Notes: generated by a model not told the origin, from the sequence alone. Shown: positions 1 to 9,708, numbered from the stretch's first letter. The stretch is 64,000 nt of DNA from Oscillatoriaceae cyanobacterium M7585_C2015_266 (GCA_015295835.1 DVEG01000020.1:331709-395708), one strand, 5' to 3'. Numbers and translations are program-made.

Positions 1-1289
1 CCCACCGACGCCGTACCACCACTACAAATAGCACGATTAATCCTTTGCACAGGCACCCCAGTTTCAGTAAGCAGAGCATTTAATTCACGATTGAGGCGTT
101 GCACGAAAGGCAGAAATACCCGACTTTCCAGCTCCCGACGTGAAAACACTAACCGTTGCGAACCAACTTCCAGCGCCAAGCGCTCTCGATATTGTAAACC
201 AACCTTCAAATACCGTGCCATTTCTAGCAGCGATGCAGCCTTAGAATTAGCACGGCAAAACTGCTGCAAGCGGTAGCGTTTTTCCAAATCCGGCTCGCCC
301 ACATGTGGCCAAATTTCTGGAGAATATAAGAATAAATCTGCCGCCTGCAAATTTTCTTCATAATTGAAATTTTGCTTTGGCAAACAGAGGAGCAGTTGAC
401 AGAGGATATCTTGCTCAAGGGCATCACCGGCATAGGGAAAACTTCTAAAAGTCAGATTGGAATAACAGAATTCTTGGGGATTTTCCGGCATAGAAGCAAT
501 CGCTAATTCCGTAGTCGTCGCCCCTGAGCAGACAACCAGCGTCACTCCCGGCAAATAAGAATTAAAAAAACTACTACTCCCCGGCAAACGCAGTGTACTA
601 CCATCTCCAGCCGGCAACACCGACAACAGTGCCGCTAGCGACTCTTCCACAAAAGCAATTTGCCCAGGATACTCCACCAGCCCAGCCGCCAGAATTGCCT
701 CTGCGAGATTAAAACAGTAGCTATCAGCCCACATTGCCGGGTAGTTGACAATCACCCCTGCCAATTGCCCCATTGCCGTACCCAGAGCCATCCGCTCTAG
801 CCCTTCTGCCGCCGCCCCCGATGTCAGCGTTACCAATAGAGCTTGCAAAGCAGAAAGCATCCAACTCAGAGGAATTGCCTCTTGCTCCGTATACTGCACA
901 ATTGGTTGCCAGCGTGTTATTTGAGCACCACCCCGGCAACCGATTAAACCAACTTTCAGATAAGGTTTAAAGCCACTCAACCACAACCCAGTTTCGCCAG
1001 TTTCGCCGTTGCCGGCATCTGCCCTCACTCTCCACTCTCCGTTTTCGGGATAGCGGTATACTGTTGTAGGCAAACGAAACCAACGTTCTATCGGACTTCC
1101 AGAAACCGATAATAATTCCGCCGCCCTCCAGTAAATAGGATACACCTCACCGCTTTCACGATTAAGCAAAGCAGCACTCAAGCCAGAAGTGCCAATATCG
1201 ATGCCCAGATACCAGATATTTTTACCTTTAGCTGTCTTTACATTTGCAGGGGGAGGAGTAGAAACATCAGACAACAATTCATTACTCAT
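1..1289 (-). CDS. Hsp70-like actin-fold (ASKHA) ATPase, C-terminus cut by window edge
   Basis: The frame is open from an ATG at 1289 to the window edge (about 429 residues), so the C-terminus is missing. Residues 28-36 (LGIDIGTSG) match the phosphate-1 loop of the Hsp70/sugar-kinase fold. A weaker phosphate-2-like stretch (VCSGATTTELA) lies near the middle, and a glycine pair close to the edge (CSGGTASVG) resembles the Hsp70 adenosine motif. The family therefore binds ATP, but chaperone activity is inferred only. It overlaps the stop of the upstream coiled-coil gene by 8 bases, so the two are probably co-translated and may work together. A FtsA- or sugar-kinase-like role is not excluded. Confidence 0.72.
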   Translation of the reverse strand, partial: MSNELLSDVSTPPPANVKTAKGKNIWYLGIDIGTSGLSAALLNRESGEVYPIYWRAAELLSVSGSPIERWFRLPTTVYRYPENGEWRVRADAGNGETGETGLWLSGFKPYLKVGLIGCRGGAQITRWQPIVQYTEQEAIPLSWMLSALQALLVTLTSGAAAEGLERMALGTAMGQLAGVIVNYPAMWADSYCFNLAEAILAAGLVEYPGQIAFVEESLAALLSVLPAGDGSTLRLPGSSSFFNSYLPGVTLVVCSGATTTELAIASMPENPQEFCYSNLTFRSFPYAGDALEQDILCQLLLCLPKQNFNYEENLQAADLFLYSPEIWPHVGEPDLEKRYRLQQFCRANSKAASLLEMARYLKVGLQYRERLALEVGSQRLVFSRRELESRVFLPFVQRLNRELNALLTETGVPVQRINRAICSGGTASV

Positions 1290-3930
1290 TCCTCTGCTCT
1301 GCGACTGAAGTTTTTTTTTCTGGAATTTCTGATTCTGGGGAAATTTCCGTTGTCGGAGTTTCTGCCCACAACTCAGCTAGGAGTTCGTCGAAATCAGCTG
1401 CCCCTGTTGCAGAAGTTAGTTCAGAGCTTGTCAGGGAAACATCGAAATCATCTACAACGATTTCTGTAATTTCAGATTCGGCTTTAGCGGCAGAAGCAGA
1501 AGATTCTGAATCCATGCTGGCAAAAAGTTGATCGAGAGTGGAAGTATTTTCAGAAGCGATCGCTTCTGCAACTGGCAGAGTAGGATTAGGATTCCAACTT
1601 TCCATTGCCTCTGCCTCCAGAGATTCTCTTGCCAACGGAATTGCTTCTATTAGAGAGGCAAAAGCTTCATCTAGAGTCATATTTGATGTCGTCTCTGCCG
1701 CTGGTGGTGACTGTGTTTGGGCGGGCGGATTAGAGGGTAATTCTTCTGTTTTAAGATTAAATTCATCTAGCCATGTTTCTGAGCTATCAAATGGTTGATT
1801 CTCTTCCGTTTGCCGAGTTTCGTTAGCAGGGGCAACAGAAAGTTCCTCACTTCTCCAGTCAAACAGCGTTATACTATCCCAATCTTCTGACGCTGAGCTT
1901 GTAGTTGGCTGCTCTGTTTGTGGCGCCCTCTCTTCTTTTATAGCAACATTGGCAGACGCCGACTGCCCTTGGGGGGGCACATTCCAATTTTCAAAACCTT
2001 CCAGAGCCGAAAGATCTTTAGTCAGTTGCTGCAAAGTATTGCTATCTATAGAAAGATCATCTCTTTGCTCCTCTGGCATTTCCACAATCGGCAACAAAAT
2101 TTCTTCTGGCGATGCTGGTGTATAGCTGTCTGAAGTCAAATCGTCTCCCAGTACAGCCTCGAAATCCGCAAGCGAGAAAATATCGGCATTACCAGAATTT
2201 GAGGATTGGGAGACTTGAGTATTAGGGGCTTCCTGGGAAGCATTTTCGGTAGGGGGTTCGCTTTCTGTTTCTGGGAATAAATTCTCTAGGGTGATTTGAG
2301 GCAATTCATTAGTTTCTTCTCCAAAAAGAAATTCTTCTAGAGATGGCGGCGCTATTTCTGTTGGTTTTATCTGTTTCTCTTCTATATTTCTGCTAGCAGG
2401 TTCAGCAAATCCGTCAAATAAGGTTTGCTCGAATATATCAAAGCCGCTGGCAGGAGGTTTAGAATCGGCTGGAGAACTTTCTATGCTTTGCCCTGTGCTT
2501 TCTTCTGCTGCAAATAGATTAGTATAAAATTCAGCAACACTATCTTCTTTTTCAACTTCAACAGCAAGAGTATTTGTAGTCGGGGCAGAGGCAGTTGCTG
2601 CAGAAGGTACTTGTGGTTCTGGCCATTCTGCCAGCAGAGCTAGCAAGTCTAGATTCTCTTTTTGTTTGGTTTCTGTTACCGCCGTACTTTCTTCTGATAT
2701 TACCGGCAAATTCATCAGCAATTCTAGAGTTTCGGCAGGAGGTGCTTCCTGTGTTTTAGGTGCTTCTGGCGTCTTTTGTTTCGCTAAATCACTTTTCTTA
2801 GATGCTGCTGATTTTCCTGCTGTTGGTTGTTTTTCGCTAGAGGAAAGTTCTTTTTTCGTAGTTATTTTAGAAGTAGCGGCAGGGCGTTTTTCTCCTGTGG
2901 TTGGCGGAGCTTGTTTAATATCCGGGGATTGTACTTTCTTTTCTTTAGCAGCCTCTAGTGGTTTTACTAATTCTGCCGCAGGTTCTAATTTTGCTCTGGG
3001 AATAGAGGCTTTTAGTAAGCCGGCGGCTTCTTGCCCAAGTTTTTGTGCTAGATGGCTTACTAACTGGGTAAATAACAGTTCGCTCTGCTGCCCCAAGCTG
3101 TGTATTTTCTCGATTCCTCGAGATAAGGATTCTTCATAGATTTGGATGTTTCGCTGTAAGGTTTCAAATCCTACGGCAAGGGTGGAGTCTAAGTTTTTTA
3201 ACATTTCATCTACTCGCACCTGCAACATCCGCAATTGTTCTAGCCGCTCTTGCCGATTCAGGGGTGTTAACCGCAGTTTGCCGTATGCTTCTGAAGGATC
3301 CCATATTGGCTTGTATTCCTGCTCCTCTTCTGGTGGCTTTGTTTCTGGTTTTCCAGTTAAGGATGGGGGGGCAAATTCTTCTTGGGCGAGAAATTGGTAT
3401 TCTATATTGGCTAATGTTTGCACTACCTGCTGCGTCAGAGTTTCTTGCAGGCAATTTTTAATGTTTTGTAAAAATTCTGTAATTATTTGTTGCTGGTAAG
3501 CTGCCTGTTGTGCCAGGGAATGCTGTTGTTGCCTTTGTATTTCTAGCTGCCGAATTTCCCTGAGCAGGGAATCCCGCTCTTGTTGTAGAGCTTGTATATC
3601 TGTCAGTAAGGGCTGTATGAGCGTACTCCGCAGCGTTTTTATTTCTTCCTCAACCGCCTGCATGAGTAAATCTGATGTCGTCTGCTGGCTTTCTGGCTCT
3701 TCTGTGAGTGAGTGCGCTCCTGTAATGGAGTCGCTCTCGCCGCGCTCTTTCTGGGAAATTGCCGCTTTTATCTCTATCTGCTGCGCTTCCAGATAGGCGC
3801 GTATTCGCTCTAAAACCCGCCGCGATTCTCTGGAGGCTTCTCCCATCCATGGCAAACGGGGAATGGGCTGTTGTAACACCCCGTCTATTTCGGCGATTAG
3901 TGCTTCTATTTGCTCCAGATGAGAACTCAC
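1282..3930 (-). CDS. Long acidic coiled-coil/low-complexity protein, unknown function
   Basis: About 882 residues. The N-terminal third is Gln/Glu/Arg/Leu-rich and predicted to form coiled coils. A Lys/Ala/Pro/Thr-rich linker follows, and the last ~500 residues are very acidic (Glu/Ser/Thr/Pro), with recurring short hydrophobic-acidic segments such as LFxE and FDELL. No enzyme motif is visible. I prefer the GTG at 3930 because AGAGG lies 7 bases upstream; the frame also opens at a GTG at 3981. No signal peptide or membrane segment is seen. The overlap with the downstream Hsp70-like gene suggests a functional pair, perhaps scaffold and ATPase, which is inference. Confidence 0.75.
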   Translation of the reverse strand: MSSHLEQIEALIAEIDGVLQQPIPRLPWMGEASRESRRVLERIRAYLEAQQIEIKAAISQKERGESDSITGAHSLTEEPESQQTTSDLLMQAVEEEIKTLRSTLIQPLLTDIQALQQERDSLLREIRQLEIQRQQQHSLAQQAAYQQQIITEFLQNIKNCLQETLTQQVVQTLANIEYQFLAQEEFAPPSLTGKPETKPPEEEQEYKPIWDPSEAYGKLRLTPLNRQERLEQLRMLQVRVDEMLKNLDSTLAVGFETLQRNIQIYEESLSRGIEKIHSLGQQSELLFTQLVSHLAQKLGQEAAGLLKASIPRAKLEPAAELVKPLEAAKEKKVQSPDIKQAPPTTGEKRPAATSKITTKKELSSSEKQPTAGKSAASKKSDLAKQKTPEAPKTQEAPPAETLELLMNLPVISEESTAVTETKQKENLDLLALLAEWPEPQVPSAATASAPTTNTLAVEVEKEDSVAEFYTNLFAAEESTGQSIESSPADSKPPASGFDIFEQTLFDGFAEPASRNIEEKQIKPTEIAPPSLEEFLFGEETNELPQITLENLFPETESEPPTENASQEAPNTQVSQSSNSGNADIFSLADFEAVLGDDLTSDSYTPASPEEILLPIVEMPEEQRDDLSIDSNTLQQLTKDLSALEGFENWNVPPQGQSASANVAIKEERAPQTEQPTTSSASEDWDSITLFDWRSEELSVAPANETRQTEENQPFDSSETWLDEFNLKTEELPSNPPAQTQSPPAAETTSNMTLDEAFASLIEAIPLARESLEAEAMESWNPNPTLPVAEAIASENTSTLDQLFASMDSESSASAAKAESEITEIVVDDFDVSLTSSELTSATGAADFDELLAELWAETPTTEISPESEIPEKKTSVAEQRNE

Positions 3931-4827
3931 GATCAAACCTCTGGCTAGAACGAATGCAGGTGGTTGGGACTTTCTGAACACTGTCTTTTGTGTCCATTAT
4001 TCCCTCTATTATCCTATTTTTTCTCTTCGGTTGCTGCTTTAGTTAGATTCTGTCTGTAAACATACCTCGCTCCCGCCTACCTACAGCTATATATAATTTT
4101 TGCTTTAGATTTGTCTTTATGGGACAGTGTTTAACATATGCATGCTAAGGTTTTTTTAAATGCCTTAATTATTGTATTATAGCAAACTTAATATTTTTTA
4201 AGCTATAATTTTTTATTAATGATGTTTTTAAAGCAAAAAGTTTTTGTTATGATGGCCTTGGTTTCTGTGGTAGTTCGGGCATTTTTAACGGTTGAGTATG
4301 TCAATTTTTCCGATTAAATGCTAGTCGGCAGGGAATTTGGGAAATAAGGAGATGGTAAAATATCCTCTGGAGAAAATTTCTTAAAACTCTGTTTTTCTCC
4401 TAAAAATCCCTTTTCTTCGGGAGGGACTATTTTTTAGGAAAGAATAGAGGTAGTTGGAAATTAAAATATTGTGCAAAAACACAGAAAAATTATCAATACA
4501 TTTATTTTTTCAGAAACGAAATGCTGATAAAATGGAACCGACGAAAAAGCTGGGGTGCATAATTGCTTCTAGCTTGCGGGTGAGAAACCAAACTGACTCG
4601 TGCTTGGGCAAAACGAGCGCAGTACGGGCAGCGATCGCAAGGCTACTCCAGTTTTGAGTGCCCTCGCAGTCTGTTATTCTTCTTTCCAAATTTTCAATTC
4701 CAGTATAATATCCTCTTTATAACTAGTTTCTATAAATACAATCAAGAATGGGATAAAGGTTTACAATATAAACTCTACACTCTAGAACAAAATCCATCCT
4801 CAAAACCATTAATGAGAAGATGGCCAC
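3931..4827. other. Intergenic region, no supported gene
   Basis: About 900 AT-rich bases between divergent genes, so it should hold the promoters of both the acidic coiled-coil gene and the Crp-type regulator. I see no gene with a ribosome-binding site and family resemblance. One HIP1 octamer lies near 4630. A weak CCC/GGG hairpin around 4408-4427 is followed by T-rich sequence but is too short to call. Confidence 0.5.
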
Positions 4828-5535
4828 ATGGAAGACCGATACAATCCCCGCGATTCCCAAATTAGTGCCGAGCAGTTGATTCGATTAACTCCTTTTTTTT
4901 CGGGTTTGCCAGAGGATATCGTCGAAAAAGCAACTGCCCACATGGTAAGCCGCCACCACCCAGCCAACCAAGTAATCTTACTGGAAAACGACTGGGGCAG
5001 TTCCGTTTACTTTATTTTAGATGGTTGGGTGAAGATACGCACCTACAACCTCGATGGCAAGGAAGTAACCCTAAATATCCTGGGAAAAGGAGAACTATTT
5101 GGCGAAATGGCGGCTCTGGATGAAGTGCCACGCTCAACGGATGTAATTACCCTAGCGCCAACGACAATCGGCAATTTGCCAGCACAAGATTTCGTTCATC
5201 TAATTCACACAGAACCGTTAGCGGGAATTCGCTTAGCGCAATTAATGGCACGACGTCTACGTCAAGTCAACCGCCGCCTGCGATTACGAGAATCAGATAG
5301 CACCTCAAGAGTAGCCGATATCCTCTTATTTTTAGCTGAGGGACAAGGCAAAAAATCTGAAAAGGGAGTTGAAATTCCCAACTTACCCCACCGGGAATTG
5401 AGCAGTCTTAGCGGATTAGCGCGAGAAACAGTAACAAGAGTACTCAGCAAGCTAGAGAAAAAAGGATTAATTCAAAGAGATCGAGATGTCCTATGTATTC
5501 CCGACTTGCACGCCCTTGAGCGCCTTTTAGTATAA
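4828..5535 (+). CDS. Crp/Fnr-family transcriptional regulator
   Basis: 235 residues, the usual length for the family. An N-terminal cyclic-nucleotide-binding beta-roll (about 20-135) contains GELFGEMAALDEVPRST, which keeps the Glu and the Arg-Ser pair that contact cAMP in Crp. A dimerisation helix (about 140-165) precedes a Crp-type winged helix whose recognition region reads GLARETVTRVLSKLEKKG. It probably binds a cyclic nucleotide and regulates transcription; no cysteine cluster of Fnr type is present. A universal stress protein gene follows 27 bases downstream on the same strand and may be co-transcribed. Targets cannot be read from the sequence. Confidence 0.93.
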   Translation: MEDRYNPRDSQISAEQLIRLTPFFSGLPEDIVEKATAHMVSRHHPANQVILLENDWGSSVYFILDGWVKIRTYNLDGKEVTLNILGKGELFGEMAALDEVPRSTDVITLAPTTIGNLPAQDFVHLIHTEPLAGIRLAQLMARRLRQVNRRLRLRESDSTSRVADILLFLAEGQGKKSEKGVEIPNLPHRELSSLSGLARETVTRVLSKLEKKGLIQRDRDVLCIPDLHALERLLV

Positions 5536-5562
5536 CAAATAGCGCTTATACACAATAAAGCT

Positions 5563-6069
5563 ATGGGTGGCGAGAAAATATTCGTCGCCTTAGATAACTC
5601 AGAAACACGCCAAGTAGCCTTCAACGCCGCCTTAGAGTTAGCGCAGTTAAAAAGGGCGACTTTAATGCTGTATCACTGTATCAGCGACGATAAATTAGCC
5701 GAATCTATAGTAACGATGCCTGTAGAGCTGGGGTTGTCGCCAGAACTTCTCGCTCCCACATTTGAAATCATTAGCGAAAGAACACCAAAACAACTAGAAC
5801 AAGCGCGCACCATGCTCGCCCAATCTTGTCAAGCTGCTACTCGTTTAGGATTGAGGGCAGAATTTGATGTCGGCATGGGGGAAGCAGGGGAGTGTATTTG
5901 TCAAGCAGCAAAGGCTTGGAAAGCAGATACAATCGTAATCGGACGCCGAGGTAGAACCGGATTGGCAGAAGCACTCTTGGGAAGTGTTAGCAATTATGTT
6001 GTTCACCACGCGCCTTGTTGGGTGCTAGTAATTCCATTAACAAGCGAAATGCATGTTTTAGATGTTTGA
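5563..6069 (+). CDS. Universal stress protein (UspA family)
   Basis: 168 residues, one Usp domain. The N-terminal strand (KIFVALDNSE) and the C-terminal ATP-loop GRRGRTGLAEALLGSVS fit the ATP-binding subfamily (G-2x-G-9x-G-S). It is cytoplasmic, probably a dimer; the exact role of Usp proteins varies and is not determined here. It sits closely behind the Crp-type regulator, so shared transcription under stress or energy limitation is a reasonable inference. Confidence 0.9.
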   Translation: MGGEKIFVALDNSETRQVAFNAALELAQLKRATLMLYHCISDDKLAESIVTMPVELGLSPELLAPTFEIISERTPKQLEQARTMLAQSCQAATRLGLRAEFDVGMGEAGECICQAAKAWKADTIVIGRRGRTGLAEALLGSVSNYVVHHAPCWVLVIPLTSEMHVLDV

Positions 6070-6120
6070 GAGGTTGCGGATGTGGGAAAGTTAAACTAAG
6101 TTTATGCCGCTTTTTTGATC

Positions 6121-6882
6121 ATGAACCATTCCCGCGATGCTGATAACGAGTTTGCTAAGCCAAATCGCCTTGAAGATGCTGCTGAGGCTTCTGAGTCGAA
6201 TACAGATGAAAATCAAATTCCCTCTACAGATGGCGAAGAGTCAGACTCTCAGCCCAGTATCCAGCATGCTGCTCCCTTAATGATGGTAGAAACGGCTTTT
6301 TTAGCTAGCACTGCAAGCCTGATTTGGTTGATTAATTACTATTTTCCCTTGGGACCTGTTTTGCGCATCTTTTTTCCTGTACCTATCGCTTTAGTTTATC
6401 TGCGCTGGGGCAGGCGGGCTGCTTGGATGGCGGCGTTGGTATCTGGCTTGCTTTTGTCTGTGTTGATGGGACCTACTCGCAGTATCTTATTTGTTATTCC
6501 TTTTGGCTTACAAGGGGTACTGCTAGGCTGCCTCTGGCAACGTGGCGCAACTTGGGGCGTCTCGATTGTTTTGGGAACTTTATTGGGTTCGTTTGGTGTG
6601 TTTTTTCGCATTTGGCTATTGTCGATCTTGCTAGGGGAAGATCTCTGGATTTACTTAACTTCGCAAATTACTAGATTGATTGAATGGGGATTCGAGAAGT
6701 TGGGTTTGTTGTTACAGCCAACTCTGCTTTTGATACAAGCGATCGCTCTATTGATGGTACTATTAAACAATCTCCTTTATTTGTTCGCCGTCCATCTAGC
6801 TGCATATCTGCTACTTGAACGCTTAGGCAATCCGATTCCCCCTCCCCCTCCCTGGGTAAGGTTTCTCGTCGACGAAGATTAA
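6121..6882 (+). CDS. DUF2232 multi-pass membrane protein
   Basis: About 253 residues from the ATG at 6121; a TTG two codons upstream is also possible. The first ~60 residues are acidic and hydrophilic. They are followed by roughly six hydrophobic segments with LIWLINYYFPLGPVLRIFFP and GPTRSILFVIPFGL, which I recognise as the cyanobacterial DUF2232 (YybS-like) pattern. It is an inner or thylakoid membrane protein of unknown function; some YybS relatives are grouped with ECF-type substrate-binding components, so small-molecule transport is possible but not shown. It ends 22 bases before a convergent gene. Confidence 0.8.
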   Translation: MNHSRDADNEFAKPNRLEDAAEASESNTDENQIPSTDGEESDSQPSIQHAAPLMMVETAFLASTASLIWLINYYFPLGPVLRIFFPVPIALVYLRWGRRAAWMAALVSGLLLSVLMGPTRSILFVIPFGLQGVLLGCLWQRGATWGVSIVLGTLLGSFGVFFRIWLLSILLGEDLWIYLTSQITRLIEWGFEKLGLLLQPTLLLIQAIALLMVLLNNLLYLFAVHLAAYLLLERLGNPIPPPPPWVRFLVDED

Positions 6883-6904
6883 TAGCAGAATTATATAAAT
6901 CGGT

Positions 6905-7465
6905 TTAGGCAGTAGTCGCAAGTTGCATTAGATTTCGGTTTTTTTGTTTAATGGCTATAAGTACTTTTTCAATTTCACTAGAGTAGGCTTCGTATAGGCG
7001 TCGCTGTTGCCAGAATAGTTGTTCTATTTCTTTTAGGGTTTGTAAGTTTTCGCACTGGTTGATTTTATTGATTAGCCAATTAGCCCAGCGGTGACAGCTT
7101 TTTTGTCGGGCAAAATATGCTTCTTTTTGTCTTAGTGCCCTTTTTATTATTTCTCCCGATTCCGGCGCGTAACGGTAGCGCTTTAACCCGTTGCATATGG
7201 CTTGTCGTAAATATGGCCATGTTTTGGCGCAAGCCCAAGTAGCGAGCGCTCTCACTATCCACTTTATACTCGTTTCTAATTGCCAAAATCCTACAAATCT
7301 TCCCCCTTTACCGCTTACACTCGCTAGAATTCGCCCTTTAAATTCCCGCCATTTTATTATTTTATCTGCCGTTACTTTAATTGCCTTTGCTAGCTCCGCT
7401 AGAGATAAGGCTTTTGTTAATGCACTCAAATCTATCGCAATTTCCCAAGTAAAAGTCTTTTTCAT
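6905..7465 (-). CDS. Hypothetical basic helical protein
   Basis: 186 residues from the ATG at 7465, chosen because a strong GAGGAGG lies 5 bases upstream. The sequence is rich in Lys, Arg, Trp and Ala and mostly helical, with no signal peptide or transmembrane segment. I recognise no family. The mid-section (about 60-110) has aromatic-rich helices and the C-terminus is coiled-coil-like. It converges with the DUF2232 gene and has no evident partner. Confidence 0.6.
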   Translation of the reverse strand: MKKTFTWEIAIDLSALTKALSLAELAKAIKVTADKIIKWREFKGRILASVSGKGGRFVGFWQLETSIKWIVRALATWACAKTWPYLRQAICNGLKRYRYAPESGEIIKRALRQKEAYFARQKSCHRWANWLINKINQCENLQTLKEIEQLFWQQRRLYEAYSSEIEKVLIAIKQKNRNLMQLATTA

Positions 7466-7576
7466 AGCACCCTCCTCTTCTCTCACTTTATTTTTGATTT
7501 ATTTTTCGGTATTATTTCTACTTGCTCCCCAAGGCTTTATTGAGAAGACAGTGTTTTTATACCAAACGAGGCTAGC

Positions 7577-7597
7577 GTATCACAGGGACGGTGATAC
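7577..7597. promoter_or_regulatory. Perfect 7-bp palindrome with 7-base spacer
   Basis: GTATCAC and GTGATAC face each other with a 7-base spacer, in the region between two divergent genes. The geometry suits a dimeric repressor or activator site. No regulator is adjacent, so ownership is unknown. It has no T-tract and does not look like a terminator. Confidence 0.4.
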
Positions 7598-7702
7598 TGT
7601 CAAGGGGTTTTAAAAGAAAAAGTGAAAAGTTTTTGAGACCTCGGCTTAGTTCTAAAGTCAACCTGTAGTATCGTACTCAAAAGACTTTGGGAGGATAGAG
7701 GG

Positions 7703-8524
7703 TTGAAGATTGCGATCGTTGGTTGTGGGTATGTCGGGGGTGCGGTGGCACGGCAGTGGCATCAACAGGCTCATGAAGTTACTGCTACGACAACTACGCC
7801 CAAGCGAGTGGCAACACTACAGGAAGTTGCTACACGAGTAATTGTGGCGCGCGGGGATGATAAAGTTGCGCTTCAGGAAGCGGTGCAAAATCAAGAGATA
7901 GTACTGTTGAGTGTCGGGGCTAAGAGCTCAAATCTATATGAGGAAACTTATCTGACGACAGCAAAAAATTTAGTAGCGGCAATAAAAGAGGCTGCAAGCG
8001 TTAAGCAGTTGATTTATACCAGTTCCTGTACTGTCTACGGGGATAAAAATAATCAGTGGGTGGATGAAGAAACGCCGCTAGCACCGATGACGAAAAACGG
8101 GGAGATTTTAGCTGAGACGGAGCAGGTGCTGTTGCAGGCGGCAAGTGAAAATTTACGGGTTTGTATTCTCCGCTTGGCAGGAATTTATGGTCCAGGCAGG
8201 GAATTGACGAAAATTTTCCAAAATGTTTTCGGTACGGTTCGTCCGGGTAGTGGCGATTATTTTACAAATTGGATTCACTTGGATGATATTGTCGGGGCTT
8301 TGGAGTTTGTACGCTCTCGTCAGTTGCAAGGAATTTACAATCTTGCAGATGATGAATGTCTCACGGGAAAAGAATTGTTAGATCGTTTGAGTGATCGCTA
8401 TGGGTTACCAAAAGTGATGTGGGATGCTTCATTGCAGTCTTCTCGCCCTTACAAGGCGCGCATATCTAATGCCAAAATTAAAAAGGCGGGTTATAAATTA
8501 ATTCACCCGCAGATACAGCTATAA
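7703..8524 (+). CDS. NAD(P)-dependent epimerase/dehydratase (extended SDR, YeeZ-like)
   Basis: 273 residues from a TTG start preceded by GGGAGGATAGAGGG, a strong ribosome-binding site; the frame begins directly with the Rossmann strand KIAIVGCGYVGGAVA (nucleotide loop GxGxxG). SSCTVYG carries the Ser region and IYGPGR the usual epimerase signature; WIHLDDIVGAL is the second-half motif. No standard YxxxK is evident, as in several atypical SDRs. The protein is soluble. The substrate is unknown; nucleotide sugars are the commonest in this superfamily. Confidence 0.88.
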   Translation: MKIAIVGCGYVGGAVARQWHQQAHEVTATTTTPKRVATLQEVATRVIVARGDDKVALQEAVQNQEIVLLSVGAKSSNLYEETYLTTAKNLVAAIKEAASVKQLIYTSSCTVYGDKNNQWVDEETPLAPMTKNGEILAETEQVLLQAASENLRVCILRLAGIYGPGRELTKIFQNVFGTVRPGSGDYFTNWIHLDDIVGALEFVRSRQLQGIYNLADDECLTGKELLDRLSDRYGLPKVMWDASLQSSRPYKARISNAKIKKAGYKLIHPQIQL

Positions 8525-8569
8525 ATCCGTGGGCATATATTTTTCTCAACTTACTTCCCCCTTGCCCTT

Positions 8570-8818
8570 TTAGAAAGGAACATCACCAAAAGGTGGCTCA
8601 TCGTCGTCAGGATCATAAGAGATAATCTCCGGTTTGCCCGTTCTTTCTGGGGAACCTTTCTGACGAGCTATCCACCGCTTCGCCTGCTTTATAGCATCCC
8701 GTTCGGAGATGGCATCTAGGATAATAACCCGATGATTGCCCTTTTCATCCCAGATGTCAACGCAGTAAACTTGCTGGGCTTTGATAATCCAGCCATTGTA
8801 AATTTCTGGCGAGTTCAT
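8570..8818 (-). CDS. Small hypothetical protein, cyanobacterial type
   Basis: 82 residues from the ATG at 8818, favoured because GCGGAG lies about 9 bases upstream; ATG 8824 and TTG 8833 are alternatives. The sequence reads as a compact beta-beta-alpha unit (WIIKAQQVYCVDIW, then a RVIILDAISERDAIKQAKRW helix) followed by an acidic tail. I recognise no named family. It converges with the SDR gene. Confidence 0.6.
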   Translation of the reverse strand: MNSPEIYNGWIIKAQQVYCVDIWDEKGNHRVIILDAISERDAIKQAKRWIARQKGSPERTGKPEIISYDPDDDEPPFGDVPF

Positions 8819-8949
8819 AGCCATACTCCGCAACTTTTTGACGAGCTTTTATGCTCACCCTAACACGTTCGCTCTACCAATCGCGAATTTTGTTGCAATT
8901 TATATAGTATTTTTTGGAAATAAGCTCTTTTAGTTTAGGATTTATCCCC

Positions 8950-9672
8950 GTGAAACAATTAATACGACTACCAATTCTTAGATTATACCACGCGCGACTG
9001 GTTTTGTCAATAGTTTTTTTAATTTTATTTACTTTATGGGTGGCAAATCCAGCGCTCGCGACAAGTTTATATGAAATGCCGACGTTGCAAGCTGGGGATC
9101 AGACTTGGGTAATCGATAAAGATGAGGTTCTCAGCCGTGCGACGGAAGGGCAAATCAGCAAGGCTCTGGAAAAGCTCGCCGAAAAAACCGGCAATGAAGT
9201 GCGGTTCGTAACTATACACCGCCTAGACTACGGTGAAACTACGCAAAGCTTTACGGATAAGCTGTTTGAAAAATGGTTTCCCACTCCAGAAGCACAAGCT
9301 AATCAAACCTTGCTAGTACTAGATACGATGACTAATACAGCAGGTATCCGCACAGGCGAAAAAGTTAAAACCTTGCTCAGCGATGCGCTCGCCTCTAGCG
9401 TTGCCAATGAAACCTTGCTGGTACCTCTCAAACAAGGAGACAAATACAATCAGGCATTTCTTGATGCCTGCGCTCGCCTTGTTGCCGTACTTTCAGGTCA
9501 ACCAGATCCCGGAGCCCCGCAAATTGCGGAAACCCTGAATGTGGAAAGCACTTTTAAATCCTCCGAAGAGACTGATCGCAATTCTTCCGCCGTTATTGTA
9601 ATCGTATTATTAATTGCCGCTACCGTCATCCCGATGGTGACATATTTTTGGTATCAAGGGTTTTCAAATTAG
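8950..9672 (+). CDS. psb32: Photosystem II repair protein Psb32 (TPM domain)
   Basis: About 240 residues from the GTG at 8950 (AGGA 9 bases upstream); a TTG at 8914 would add 12 residues before the signal. A signal peptide ends near ANPALA. The TPM domain follows (about 30-180), with WVIDKDEVLS and EVRFVTIHRLDYGET matching Psb32. A single transmembrane helix near the C-terminus (VIVIVLLIAATVIPMVTYFW) anchors it on the thylakoid lumen or periplasmic side. Known Psb32 protects photosystem II and speeds its repair after photodamage. The assignment rests on recognised family sequence; a generic TPM protein is the alternative. Confidence 0.85.
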   Translation: MKQLIRLPILRLYHARLVLSIVFLILFTLWVANPALATSLYEMPTLQAGDQTWVIDKDEVLSRATEGQISKALEKLAEKTGNEVRFVTIHRLDYGETTQSFTDKLFEKWFPTPEAQANQTLLVLDTMTNTAGIRTGEKVKTLLSDALASSVANETLLVPLKQGDKYNQAFLDACARLVAVLSGQPDPGAPQIAETLNVESTFKSSEETDRNSSAVIVIVLLIAATVIPMVTYFWYQGFSN

Positions 9673-9708
9673 CTCCAGAGGTAGCGCGAAGACTTCTCGA
9701 TTGGCTCT

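Noticed and set aside
4454-4657. 67-codon frame upstream of the Crp-type gene
   Set aside because: No ribosome-binding site or family resemblance, and its later part runs through a HIP1 site.
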